Positions 1 through 5,648 of a stretch of DNA of 6,734 bases are shown here, one piece after another. This DNA is from Candidatus Colimorpha enterica. Lineage in GTDB: Bacteria > Bacillota > Clostridia > Oscillospirales > CAG-272. The position numbers and the translations under genes were made by a program. The DNA lies in assembly GCA_018065475.1 (NCBI GenBank), contig JAGHTD010000292.1, forward strand, positions 1 through 6,734. The letters are read 5' to 3'. Each line of letters opens with the position of its first letter. Position 1 is the first letter of the stretch. The notes under the pieces are model-generated. The model was not told the origin of the DNA, did no database searches, and saw only the letters and a list, made by a program, of their open reading frames with translations.

Positions 1-626
1 CTCTTGATGTACTGACCCTTTGCAGCGGCAGGCTTTGCCTTAACGATAGCGCCCATGATGGTGTTGAAGTTCTCGGTGAGCTTCTCGGCACCGAAAGAGG
101 ACTTGCCGATGGGGCAGTGGATGATGTTGTTCTTGTCAAGACGGTACTCGATCTTACCTGCTTTTGCTTCGTTTACTGCCTTAGCAACGTCAGGTGTAAC
201 GGTTCCTGCCTTGGGGTTAGGCATAAGACCCTTCGGGCCGAGGACACGGCCGAGACGACCGATGACGCCCATCATATCGGGGGATGCGATAACAACGTCG
301 AACTCAAACCAGTTCTCTATTGTGATCTTTTCAACGAGGTCGGTGTCGCCGACGTACTCAGCACCTGCTGCGCGTGCAGCGTCTGCCTTGTCGCCCTTTG
401 CGAATACGAGGACTCTTACCTTCTTACCGGTACCGTTGGGGAGGACAACGGCGCCGCGGACCTGCTGGTCTGCGTGACGGGAGTCAACGCCGAGGCGAAC
501 GTGAAGCTCGACTGTCTCGTCAAACTTTGCCTTTGAAGTTTTGCATACGAGGTCAAGTGCCTCGCCGGATTCGTAAAGCTTGGAAGATTCGATAAGCTTT
601 GCGCTGTCAATATATTTCTTACCCAT
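1..626 (-). CDS. rplA: 50S ribosomal protein L1 (3' end cut by window edge)
   Basis: Large-subunit protein of the mobile L1 stalk. It binds helices 76-78 of 23S rRNA near the E site and in many bacteria represses its own operon by binding a similar mRNA site. The frame gives 208 residues from MGKKYIDSAKLIESSKLYES with no stop before position 1. L1 proteins are usually about 230 residues, so roughly 20 C-terminal residues are missing. The family signature GRVLGPKGLMPNPK is at residues 126-139, and the C-terminal half (YRLDKNNIIHCPIGKSSF, 161-178) is also typical. The start is fixed by GGAGG at 636-640, nine bases upstream. It follows rplK by 17 bases, the usual L11-L1 pair. rplJ and rplL would be expected next, beyond the left edge. 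The identification is secure. Confidence 0.97.
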   Translation of the reverse strand, partial: MGKKYIDSAKLIESSKLYESGEALDLVCKTSKAKFDETVELHVRLGVDSRHADQQVRGAVVLPNGTGKKVRVLVFAKGDKADAARAAGAEYVGDTDLVEKITIENWFEFDVVIASPDMMGVIGRLGRVLGPKGLMPNPKAGTVTPDVAKAVNEAKAGKIEYRLDKNNIIHCPIGKSSFGAEKLTENFNTIMGAIVKAKPAAAKGQYIK

Positions 627-643
627 TATTCTGCACCTCCGGA

Positions 644-1069
644 TTAGTCTGTAACTGTGATACCCATGCTGCGCGCGGTACCTGCAACCATGCTCATGGC
701 TGTCTCGAGGGAACCTGCGTTGAGGTCGGGCATCTTTGTCTCAGCGATCTGCTTGACCTGATCCTTGGTAATGGAAGCTACCTTGGTCTTGTTGGGAGCT
801 GCAGAAGCGGTCTCGATTCCGCAAGCCTTCTTGATAAGAACTGCTGCGGGAGGAGTCTTTGTGATGAATGTGAAAGAACGGTCAGCGTAAACGGTGATGA
901 CTACGGGGATGATAAGACCGATCTGTGCCTTTGTTCTCTCGTTGAACTCCTTTATGAAGTTAGCGATGTTGACACCGTAGGAACCGAGTGCGGGACCTAC
1001 AGGGGGCTGTGCTGTTGCTTTTCCGGCGTTGAGCTGAAGCTTGATGTAGCCGGTGATTTTCTTTGCCAT
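644..1069 (-). CDS. rplK: 50S ribosomal protein L11
   Basis: Protein of the GTPase-associated centre. It binds the 23S rRNA thiostrepton loop, contacts elongation factors, and is needed for RelA-type sensing of uncharged tRNA. The complete 141-residue length is normal for the family. The N-terminal domain carries the proline-rich PPVGPALG (22-29) that forms the thiostrepton/micrococcin contact face. The C-terminal RNA-binding domain ends with the conserved GTARSMGI (130-137). The start MAKKITGYIKLQ is standard and is preceded by GGAGG at 1079-1083 with a 9-base spacer. It lies 92 bases after nusG, much more than the other junctions in the operon, so the rplK-rplA pair may have its own control in that gap. 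Nothing in the protein is odd. Confidence 0.98.
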   Translation of the reverse strand: MAKKITGYIKLQLNAGKATAQPPVGPALGSYGVNIANFIKEFNERTKAQIGLIIPVVITVYADRSFTFITKTPPAAVLIKKACGIETASAAPNKTKVASITKDQVKQIAETKMPDLNAGSLETAMSMVAGTARSMGITVTD

Positions 1070-1101
1070 TTTAAATTACCTCCAATGTGGTTTTGTAATG
1101 C

Positions 1102-1129
1102 GGGGGCATGAATATTTACCCCCTCCCAC
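1102..1129 (-). promoter_or_regulatory. Possible L1-binding / leader hairpin upstream of rplK
   Basis: Read on the minus strand, GTGGGAG (1129-1123) runs into a five-G arm (1123-1119) that can pair with five Cs (1106-1102) across a 12-base AU-rich loop. The GTGG at 1129-1126 can also pair with CCAC at 1090-1087, enclosing the first hairpin. GUGGGAG matches the strand that L1 reads in 23S rRNA helix 77, and L1 feedback on an rplK leader is established in other bacteria. I could not place the partner UGAUG-like strand convincingly, so the L1 assignment is only a candidate. The helix itself is plain in the sequence. Confidence 0.33.
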
Positions 1130-1147
1130 TTCGTGCTTATGCACGAA
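1130..1147 (-). promoter_or_regulatory. Perfect 7-bp stem-loop between nusG and rplK
   Basis: TTCGTGC and GCACGAA form a perfect 7-bp stem around the tetraloop ATAA on the minus-strand transcript. The two Us at the foot of its 5' arm belong to the U-tract that follows the nusG-end hairpin. Folding this stem would therefore compete with use of that tract as a terminator. It could also be an RNase III or processing site separating secE-nusG from rplK-rplA. The fold is visible; its function is inference. Confidence 0.45.
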
Positions 1148-1173
1148 AAAATGATTTCGGATCAAACTCCGAA
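1146..1173 (-). terminator. Weak intrinsic terminator / attenuator spanning the nusG stop
   Basis: On the minus strand TTCGGA and TCCGAA form a 6-bp stem (1173-1168 with 1161-1156) around the loop GTTTGA, which contains the nusG TGA stop. After four bases (ATCA) come six Us (1151-1146). The shape is that of a Rho-independent terminator, but the stem is short with three G-C pairs and the U-tract is offset, so partial read-through into rplK is likely. A ribosome terminating on nusG would cover the hairpin, which could link termination to nusG translation. Confidence 0.4.
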
Positions 1174-1719
1174 GGGTGCGACGCTGTCAGAGTCGATTTC
1201 CAAAGGCATCTCTCTGCCGAACATCGTGATGAGGACCTTGACTTTTTTCTGATCCTCTGAAATTTCCGTGACGTAACCGGACTGTCCCATGAAAGGACCG
1301 GCCTTGATGGTGACGTAATCTTTCAGCTTGAAAGCCAGACCCATTTCGGGCGGGGCCTTGAAGCCGAGCTTTTCTATCTCCTCCTGTGTGAGGGGGATAG
1401 GTCTCGCACCGTTGCCGACGAAGGACGTGACGCCGTTGATGTAACGGACCTTGTGCCACGTGTCACCGCTCATGATCATCTTGATATAGACGTAAGAGGG
1501 GTAGCGGGGTTTTTCGACCTCGACTTCCTTTCCCTGTCTGTCTTTTCTCTTGAGTGTGATCATAGGGATGTTGATCTCCATGATCTTCTGAGCGAGATCT
1601 TCGTTTGCGGCGATCATCTGCTCAAGACTTGTTCTGACCTTCTTTTCGTATCCGGTCATGGTATGAACGACATACCATTCAGGTTTGTCGCTTATATTGT
1701 CGAAATCACTCATTCCCAT
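1162..1719 (-). CDS. nusG: Transcription termination/antitermination factor NusG
   Basis: General elongation factor that binds the RNA polymerase clamp through its NGN domain and contacts Rho, S10 or DNA through its KOW domain. The 185-residue length fits bacterial NusG. The NGN domain begins at WYVVHTMTGYEKKV (15-28) and includes PRYPSYVYIKM (71-81) and TWHKVRYINGVTSFVG (87-102). The KOW domain covers about 132-165, with the GPFMGQSGYV core (141-150), followed by FGREMPLEID. Two in-frame ATGs lie six bases apart. The first (1719) is preferred because AAGGAG at 1731-1736 sits 11 bases upstream of it and 17 from the second. The gap to secE is 14-15 bases and the SD overlaps the secE stop. The stop codon lies in a hairpin loop (see 1146-1173). 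Confidence 0.98.
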   Translation of the reverse strand: MGMSDFDNISDKPEWYVVHTMTGYEKKVRTSLEQMIAANEDLAQKIMEINIPMITLKRKDRQGKEVEVEKPRYPSYVYIKMIMSGDTWHKVRYINGVTSFVGNGARPIPLTQEEIEKLGFKAPPEMGLAFKLKDYVTIKAGPFMGQSGYVTEISEDQKKVKVLITMFGREMPLEIDSDSVAPFGV

Positions 1720-1730
1720 GGGCGATACGA

Positions 1731-1737
1731 CTCCTTA
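1731..1737 (-). promoter_or_regulatory. Fused secE stop / nusG ribosome binding site
   Basis: The minus-strand string TAAGGAG contains the secE stop (TAA, 1737-1735) and the nusG Shine-Dalgarno. A ribosome terminating on secE would sit on the nusG initiation region, so the two genes are probably translationally coupled. Confidence 0.7.
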
Positions 1738-2016
1738 AATAAGCGAACCCAGCCACATAATGACTGCGTTGAGACCGAGGTCAAGAAGGCTGATGACAGC
1801 GGAGACTGCGACGAGGCTTATGATAACAAGTCCCGTGCTCTTGATCGTCTGCTCTTTGGAGAACCAAACGATCTTCTTGATCTCACTCTTGTTGTCTCTG
1901 AAAAATTTGGATATTTTCGCACCAAGGCTGGGCTTGTTGGCTTTGGCGGATTTTTTCTCGTTTTTCTGTTCTGCGGGGGCAGCCTCTGCAGCCGTGATCT
2001 TTTCGTTGTCTGCCAT
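1735..2016 (-). CDS. secE: Preprotein translocase subunit SecE
   Basis: Small essential subunit that clamps the two halves of SecY in the plasma-membrane protein channel. It has 93 residues. Residues 1-30 are a charged Ala/Lys/Glu-rich cytoplasmic tail. The conserved amphipathic stretch lies around FFRDNKSEIKKIVWFSKEQT (38-57), and a single transmembrane helix spans about 61-90 (GLVIISLVAVSAVISLLDLG). This is the one-helix form usual in Gram-positives. One difference from the common pattern is Phe52 after the invariant Trp, where most family members have Pro (VWPS/T). The start is set by AAGGAGG. It sits between rpmG (11-base gap) and nusG, the classic order. The identification is secure from the motif, size and context together. 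Confidence 0.95.
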   Translation of the reverse strand: MADNEKITAAEAAPAEQKNEKKSAKANKPSLGAKISKFFRDNKSEIKKIVWFSKEQTIKSTGLVIISLVAVSAVISLLDLGLNAVIMWLGSLI

Positions 2017-2022
2017 AGTTTG

Positions 2023-2030
2023 CCTCCTTA
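2023..2030 (-). promoter_or_regulatory. Fused rpmG stop / secE ribosome binding site
   Basis: TAAGGAGG on the minus strand holds the rpmG stop (TAA, 2030-2028) and a full Shine-Dalgarno for secE, whose ATG lies six bases further on. The same arrangement is used at the secE/nusG junction. Confidence 0.75.
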
Positions 2031-2177
2031 TTTGCTTTCCTTATGAACGGTGTGCTTCTTGCAGAAGCGGCAGTACTTGGTCATTTCAAGTCTGTCAGGG
2101 TCGTTCTTCTTGTTTTTCATTGTGTCGTAATTGCGCTGTTTGCACTCAGAGCACGCCAATGTAATTCTGACTCTCAT
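2028..2177 (-). CDS. rpmG: 50S ribosomal protein L33
   Basis: Small 49-residue large-subunit protein; the translation starts MRVRITLACSECKQRNYDTM. Two CxxC pairs, C9/C12 (CSEC) and C36/C39 (CRFC), form a zinc ribbon. This makes it the zinc-binding (C+) L33 form and not the zinc-free paralogue that replaces it under zinc limitation in bacteria that have both. The typical TMKNKKNDPDRLEMTKYC segment follows the first pair. GGAGG lies at 2183-2187, five bases before the ATG. It is the first gene of the minus-strand operon, about 100 bases after the promoter at 2286-2314, and its stop is embedded in the secE ribosome binding site. The length, motifs and neighbours all agree. Confidence 0.96.
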   Translation of the reverse strand: MRVRITLACSECKQRNYDTMKNKKNDPDRLEMTKYCRFCKKHTVHKESK

Positions 2178-2258
2178 TTTTTCCTCCCGATATTATTGGC
2201 TGCGGTCAAGCCGTCCCGCTTTGCCTTATTTTATCTCCCTCACACGGAAAAGCACAAG

Positions 2259-2279
2259 AAAAAACCTCTCCGCAGAGGT
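2259..2279 (-). promoter_or_regulatory. Terminator-like hairpin at the 5' end of the rpmG-operon RNA
   Basis: ACCTCT and AGAGGT (2279-2274 and 2269-2264) form a 6-bp stem with a GCGG loop, followed by six Ts (2264-2259). The predicted +1 of the promoter at 2286-2314 is the first A of this stem, so the hairpin would be nucleotides +1 to +16 with the U-tract at +16 to +21. It looks like an intrinsic terminator but is too close to +1 for ordinary use. It may instead protect the 5' end of the mRNA or affect promoter escape, or terminate RNA arriving from further upstream. Confidence 0.5.
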
Positions 2280-2285
2280 AGGGAT

Positions 2286-2314
2286 ATTATATCATATCGT
2301 TTTTGATTTGTCAA
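2286..2314 (-). promoter_or_regulatory. Sigma-A promoter of the rpmG-secE-nusG-rplK-rplA operon
   Basis: The minus strand has TTGACA at 2314-2309 and TATAAT at 2291-2286 with exactly 17 bases between, a full consensus match at both boxes. An A/T-rich stretch (AAAAATATTTTC and AAAA tracts, about 2317-2342) lies just upstream of the -35 box where an UP element would be. The predicted start is A2279, leaving a leader of about 102 bases. A promoter this strong fits a ribosomal protein operon. No tuf or tRNA gene precedes rpmG here, so this is the operon head. Confidence 0.88.
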
Positions 2315-2373
2315 CTGTTTTCCCGAAAATATTTTTGCAAAATCATCTATTATTATATAAAATATCACAGGCA

Positions 2374-2390
2374 ATTCGGAAAAAGCGAAT
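2374..2390. promoter_or_regulatory. Small inverted repeat between the divergent promoters
   Basis: ATTCG and CGAAT arms are separated by seven bases. The repeat lies 18 bases upstream of the -35 box of the plus-strand promoter, a possible activator or repressor site. Five-base arms are short enough to occur by chance in AT-rich DNA, so this is only a candidate. Confidence 0.2.
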
Positions 2391-2407
2391 ATCCCGGCAA
2401 AATACTG

Positions 2408-2436
2408 TTGCAAATTCTTGCGAAATATGTTATAAT
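2408..2436 (+). promoter_or_regulatory. Sigma-A promoter of the metallophosphoesterase lipoprotein gene
   Basis: TTGCAA (2408-2413) and TATAAT (2431-2436) are 17 bases apart, and TG at 2428-2429 makes an extended -10. The predicted start near 2443 leaves a leader of about 26 bases, with GGAGAG at 2455-2460 eight bases before the ATG. It fires divergently from the ribosomal operon promoter; the two -35 boxes are about 94 bases apart. Confidence 0.85.
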
Positions 2437-2468
2437 CTGTTCAAAATAAAGTTTGGAGAGACAGTAAT

Positions 2469-4676
2469 ATGAAGAAAAAGATCATTTCTGCCGTAATTGC
2501 GATTTCGACGTTGCTCTCGCTCGTCGGCATGAGCTCCTGCAATTCCGGAAAGAGCGGAGACGGTGACGACACCACGCTTCCTTCTTCCGTAACCACGGAG
2601 GCAGAGGTCACGACAGAGGACGTTACGTCGTCCGGGATCACGTCAGCGGAAGAAACCTCCGGCACGGAGGACACGACCGCCGACTCCGACGTCGTGACGA
2701 CCTCAGACGATCCCGCCGAGACCACCGCCGGACCGGACGAAGACGAGACGGTCGCCGATCTTCTCACCGCCGGAAAGTGCAATTTCGTTCTTGTAAGGGA
2801 GAAAAACTGCGAGGACGGCACCAAGGATGCGGTAAAGAAGCTGAAAAGCGCGCTGGGCAAGCTCGTTACCGACGGATCGGTCGAGACTGCCGACGATTCA
2901 AAGAAGGACTCCGACAGGCAGGAGCTTCTTATCGGAAACACAAACCGCACCGAGAGCGTCGGGCTTTTCGACGAACTCGGGATGAGATACAAAGATTACT
3001 TCATCACCGTCAGCGGGAATAAGATCATTATATGCTCGCAGAGCGGAGAGGGCACGCTGAAAGCGGTGGATTATTTCATCGAGAACTATCTCAGCAAGGC
3101 GGAAAACGGAAACCTCACCGTGAGCAGCAAGGATACTGTCGTACACAGGGAAAAGTACGAAATGGAAAATCCGAAGCTCAACGGGGTGGATATCAAGGAT
3201 TATACGCTCGTGACGGCAAAAAATCCCAACTCCTTTGACTCCGAATGTCTTGACCTGCTCCGCAGCGGCATTCTCGCAAAGACCGGCTATCTCCTTCCCG
3301 TCATCACCGACGGAAAGAGCGCGGATCACGAGATCATGATCGGCGAGCTCAACAGAAAGACCAACAAAAAGATCAACGCAGACGTTTACGTCGATGAAGG
3401 CCGATACACGGTCAAGGGCGCCGACGGAGATATTTCGGTCACCTACGGCCACAACGTCAAGGCAGCCGCCGAAGGCGCAAACGCGCTTCTTGCGAGCATC
3501 AACGAAACCGGAGATTTCAAGGACAAAACGGGAAGCGCCGACGTAGGTAAGCTTCTTCTCACCGCTTACGGCGTATCCGACGTGCATAACTGCTTTGCGA
3601 TGCTCGATCCCCCATACGTTTTCAGAAAGAACGTGACGGGCGCAATAAAACAGTTTGTCAAAAAGCAGGGGCCTGCCGACGTATTCCTTATGGGCGGCGA
3701 CCTCATCAGCGATTACCCGAGCTGGAACTCGTCCGGTCACTGGCCTTATAAGTATTTCCTCGAATACAGAGAGCTTGTCCAAAAGGAGTGCGCAAAGGCG
3801 ACCAAGGACGGCAAGGTCTTCTACGTAGCCGGAAATCACGACTATGCGCAGGGCGAACTTGCGAAGGACGGTCCCGGCAAGAACGGCTCTTACAACTCCT
3901 TTGACTTCTACAACGGGATCATGGACAAGAACTGCGGCACCCTCGCCGCGGGCGACAAGTTTGAGATCACGGGAACCCATACCGGCGAAAAGTACCTCCT
4001 CGCCTACCATTACGAGGTCAACGGCGTCCATATCATGGCGCTTTCCCCCGATCCCGACCTCGTCTATAACGATCAGGTTTACGGCTTCAACAAGGATTCC
4101 CTCAAATGGGTTGACGCAAAGCTGAAGGAGATCGACCCCGACGGAACGGAAGTCATCCTCTTCATGAGCCATTACGTTATCAAAACAAGGTATTCAAACG
4201 GTCTTTTCTCCTCTCCCGGTCAGGCGTACAACGATCTTGCAGAAATCATGAACGGGCATAAGAACCTCGTTTATCTCTACGGTCACAATCATACCGCAAC
4301 GGAGAATATGGCGAAGGAGTACACCTCCGATATCGTATTCGCGACCAACGGAAAGAACTTTGCTCTTGTCGATAAGAAGCAGTCGGAGATCTGTGAATAT
4401 ACCGATCACGACTACATCAGCGCGTATATGGGCGCGGGCAGAATAGACTATGACGGCAAGTACGGCTATCTGTTCAACAACGACGTCGTTTACGGCGACG
4501 GCGGCCTCGGAAGCCGTCAGGCGATCCAGACAACGGCAACGCCGAAACTCGGTCAGAGTCTCTACATCAAGGTGTATGAGGACCGGCTTGTGTTCCAGTA
4601 CCTCAACTACGGTACCTACGACGACTACTCCACGGATGACATCGTAAAGCCATACACTATTTATCTTGCAAAATAA
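2469..4676 (+). CDS. Secreted lipoprotein with calcineurin-like metallophosphoesterase domain
   Basis: Predicted surface-anchored metal-dependent phosphoesterase of 735 residues; substrate unknown. Residues 1-23 are a signal peptide (MKKKIISAVIAISTLLSLVG), and C24 in MSSC is the likely lipid-modified Cys, though the lipobox is loose. Residues 25-98 are an acidic Thr/Ser/Glu linker that probably crosses the cell wall. Two diverged copies of an alpha/beta domain follow (about 104-212 and 244-345), each with an IGxxNR-type motif. The phosphoesterase domain (about 362-640) has all five family motifs: D371-x-H373, GGD (D411), GNHD (N456, H457), H568 in MSHY, and GHNH (H606, H608). By family rule, D371, H373, D411, N456, H568, H606 and H608 bind two metals and H457 assists catalysis. 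A beta-rich tail (about 641-735) ends it. The gene is monocistronic, with its own promoter and terminator. Confidence 0.9.
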   Translation: MKKKIISAVIAISTLLSLVGMSSCNSGKSGDGDDTTLPSSVTTEAEVTTEDVTSSGITSAEETSGTEDTTADSDVVTTSDDPAETTAGPDEDETVADLLTAGKCNFVLVREKNCEDGTKDAVKKLKSALGKLVTDGSVETADDSKKDSDRQELLIGNTNRTESVGLFDELGMRYKDYFITVSGNKIIICSQSGEGTLKAVDYFIENYLSKAENGNLTVSSKDTVVHREKYEMENPKLNGVDIKDYTLVTAKNPNSFDSECLDLLRSGILAKTGYLLPVITDGKSADHEIMIGELNRKTNKKINADVYVDEGRYTVKGADGDISVTYGHNVKAAAEGANALLASINETGDFKDKTGSADVGKLLLTAYGVSDVHNCFAMLDPPYVFRKNVTGAIKQFVKKQGPADVFLMGGDLISDYPSWNSSGHWPYKYFLEYRELVQKECAKATKDGKVFYVAGNHDYAQGELAKDGPGKNGSYNSFDFYNGIMDKNCGTLAAGDKFEITGTHTGEKYLLAYHYEVNGVHIMALSPDPDLVYNDQVYGFNKDSLKWVDAKLKEIDPDGTEVILFMSHYVIKTRYSNGLFSSPGQAYNDLAEIMNGHKNLVYLYGHNHTATENMAKEYTSDIVFATNGKNFALVDKKQSEICEYTDHDYISAYMGAGRIDYDGKYGYLFNNDVVYGDGGLGSRQAIQTTATPKLGQSLYIKVYEDRLVFQYLNYGTYDDYSTDDIVKPYTIYLAK
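2541..2762 (+). other. Low-complexity Thr/Ser/Glu/Asp linker of the lipoprotein
   Basis: Residues 25-98 of the lipoprotein consist largely of Thr, Ser, Glu, Asp and small residues with repeated TTE and TTAD-like units and no Cys or Trp. This is a typical disordered spacer holding a catalytic domain away from the membrane through the peptidoglycan. It is likely to vary in length between strains. Confidence 0.8.
2778..3104 (+). repeat. First copy of duplicated alpha/beta domain in the lipoprotein
   Basis: Residues about 104-212. The order is a beta strand (CNFVLVRE), a helix with Lys/Leu spacing, QELLIGNTNR (151-160), a strand pair (YFITVSGNKIIICS) and a helix (GTLKAVDYFIENYL). The layout resembles the small N-terminal domains found in front of some glycoside hydrolases, where a similar E-[IL]-x-IG-x-[TL]-NR string occurs. 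That resemblance is from memory of the motif, not a search. Confidence 0.6.
3198..3503 (+). repeat. Second copy of duplicated alpha/beta domain in the lipoprotein
   Basis: Residues about 244-345. It repeats the order of the first copy: strand DYTLVTAKN, a helix, HEIMIGELNR (287-296), strands GRYTVKGADGDISVTYG, and the helix VKAAAEGANALLASI. The copies align over the IGxxNR motif and the following strand-strand-helix but are well diverged, so the duplication is old. Confidence 0.6.
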
Positions 4677-4686
4677 ACGCATAAAC

Positions 4687-4730
4687 AAAGCATAGGCGGT
4701 CGCCCTTCGGCGACCGCCTATGCTTTTTAT
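4687..4730. terminator. Strong bidirectional intrinsic terminator between convergent units
   Basis: A perfect 17-bp stem (4687-4703 with 4710-4726) closes a six-base loop, CCTTCG. On the plus strand it is followed by TTTTT (4724-4728). On the minus strand it ends in a T-rich run (TTTGTTTATG). It lies 10 bases after the lipoprotein stop and 28 bases after the yitT stop on the other strand, so it can stop transcription from both sides. Confidence 0.93.
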
Positions 4731-4758
4731 TCGGTTATGTTTTTGAGTCCTTACGGGG

Positions 4759-5637
4759 TCAGAGATTGCCTTCGGAGTATTCGCCGAAGCCCTCGCCGAA
4801 GACCTCCTTTGCGTCGGTGACGATGACGAAGGCCTTGTCGGGGTCGATCTGTGAAACGAGCTTCTTGACCGCCGGCATCTTTGTGGGACGGACGACGCAC
4901 ATAATGACGTTCACATTATTGCCGGAATAGCCGCCCTTACCGCTGAGAATGGTAACGCCGAGCTCTATATCAAGAAGCGCCTGCTTGATTTCCTCGCTCT
5001 TTGCGCTGACGATATATGCCATTTTTGCGTTTATCGAGCCGTAAACGACCATATCCATCGTCTTACTGCAAAGGTACATGGCGATTATTCCGTACATGAC
5101 GAGGTTGACGCCGTTTTCACCCGTGAAGACCGAATAGAGGATGACGACCGAAACGTCGATCGTCAGACAGATCTTGCCGATCGAGATCGACGGGAATACG
5201 TATTTGAGCAGCTTTGCGGCAAGCTCGGTGCCTCCCGTCGTGGCGTTTTTGAGGAGCATTATTCCGAGCGAAACACCCATAAGACCGCCTCCGTAGAGGG
5301 AAGCGAGAAGTGGGTCGATCTCCGGGAAGGTGATGTATTTATCCATGATATCGATCATGGCGTTTGACACCGTTACCGCATAGACCGTTGAAAAGAGGAT
5401 CGAAAAGCCCTGCTTTTTTATGCCGATGAGCATGATCGGGACGTTGATCAGAAATACGATAAGACCTATCGGCAGGACGGGGACAAAAAGGCGGATGATC
5501 TGCGAAATACCCGTGAATCCGCCCATCGGTATTCCGTTGGTATCGAAAAAGCATACGAAAGAAAACGCATACAGCAGACAGCTGAGGGTGATTATCACGT
5601 AGTCTTTGATTACAGACAATATATTTTGTTTATTCAT
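4759..5637 (-). CDS. YitT family membrane protein (DUF161/DUF2179)
   Basis: Polytopic membrane protein of unknown biochemical role, 292 residues, the usual size for the YitT family. Hydrophobic segments lie at about 12-31, 55-72, 79-95, 110-130, 157-172 and 177-190. Family landmarks are IPMGGFTGISQI (36-47) and the TTGGTELAAKLL stretch (133-144), which in relatives reads TGGTD. The soluble C-terminal domain (about 226-283) has the DUF2179 pattern: LGVTILSGKGGYSG (226-239), VVRPTKMPAVKKLVSQIDP, and AFVIVTDAKEVFGEGF. The start ATG at 5637 has GGAG six bases upstream. It lies 30 bases downstream of the rhamnosidase-like gene on the same strand, so the two may be cotranscribed. Transport has been suggested for the family but I would not assign a substrate. 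No paralogue symbol (yitT, ypjC, yqfU, etc.) can be chosen. Confidence 0.93.
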   Translation of the reverse strand: MNKQNILSVIKDYVIITLSCLLYAFSFVCFFDTNGIPMGGFTGISQIIRLFVPVLPIGLIVFLINVPIMLIGIKKQGFSILFSTVYAVTVSNAMIDIMDKYITFPEIDPLLASLYGGGLMGVSLGIMLLKNATTGGTELAAKLLKYVFPSISIGKICLTIDVSVVILYSVFTGENGVNLVMYGIIAMYLCSKTMDMVVYGSINAKMAYIVSAKSEEIKQALLDIELGVTILSGKGGYSGNNVNVIMCVVRPTKMPAVKKLVSQIDPDKAFVIVTDAKEVFGEGFGEYSEGNL

Positions 5638-5648
5638 TCTGTACTCCG

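Noticed and set aside
55..1111. Several plus-strand open frames of 139-170 codons across rplA and rplK.
   Set aside because: They are antisense shadows of conserved ribosomal protein genes; the compositions (Cys- and Leu-rich) match no plausible protein.
1453..2046. A 197-codon plus-strand open frame across nusG and secE.
   Set aside because: It lies antisense to two secure genes and reads as a shadow frame rich in Asp, Leu and Phe with no family pattern.
2178..2258. A riboswitch or T-box in the rpmG leader.
   Set aside because: The leader is only about 100 bases, and apart from the 5' hairpin I see only 4-bp stems and no known riboswitch core.
2352..2380. A second minus-strand TATAAT (2357-2352) with TCCGAA 17 bases upstream as another operon promoter.
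   Set aside because: The -35 box matches consensus at only about three of six positions in a very AT-rich stretch, and a perfect promoter lies 60 bases downstream.
2131..2472. A plus-strand open frame through the divergent intergenic region.
   Set aside because: It overlaps rpmG antisense, crosses both promoters, lacks a ribosome binding site and has no recognisable protein pattern.
2541..2762. A tandem DNA repeat in the Thr/Glu linker.
   Set aside because: The bases show only loose recurrence of ACGGAGG-like units due to amino-acid composition, not true tandem copies.
2898..4172. A 424-codon minus-strand open frame inside the lipoprotein gene.
   Set aside because: It is antisense to a protein with all five phosphoesterase motifs and has no convincing start signal or recognisable domain.
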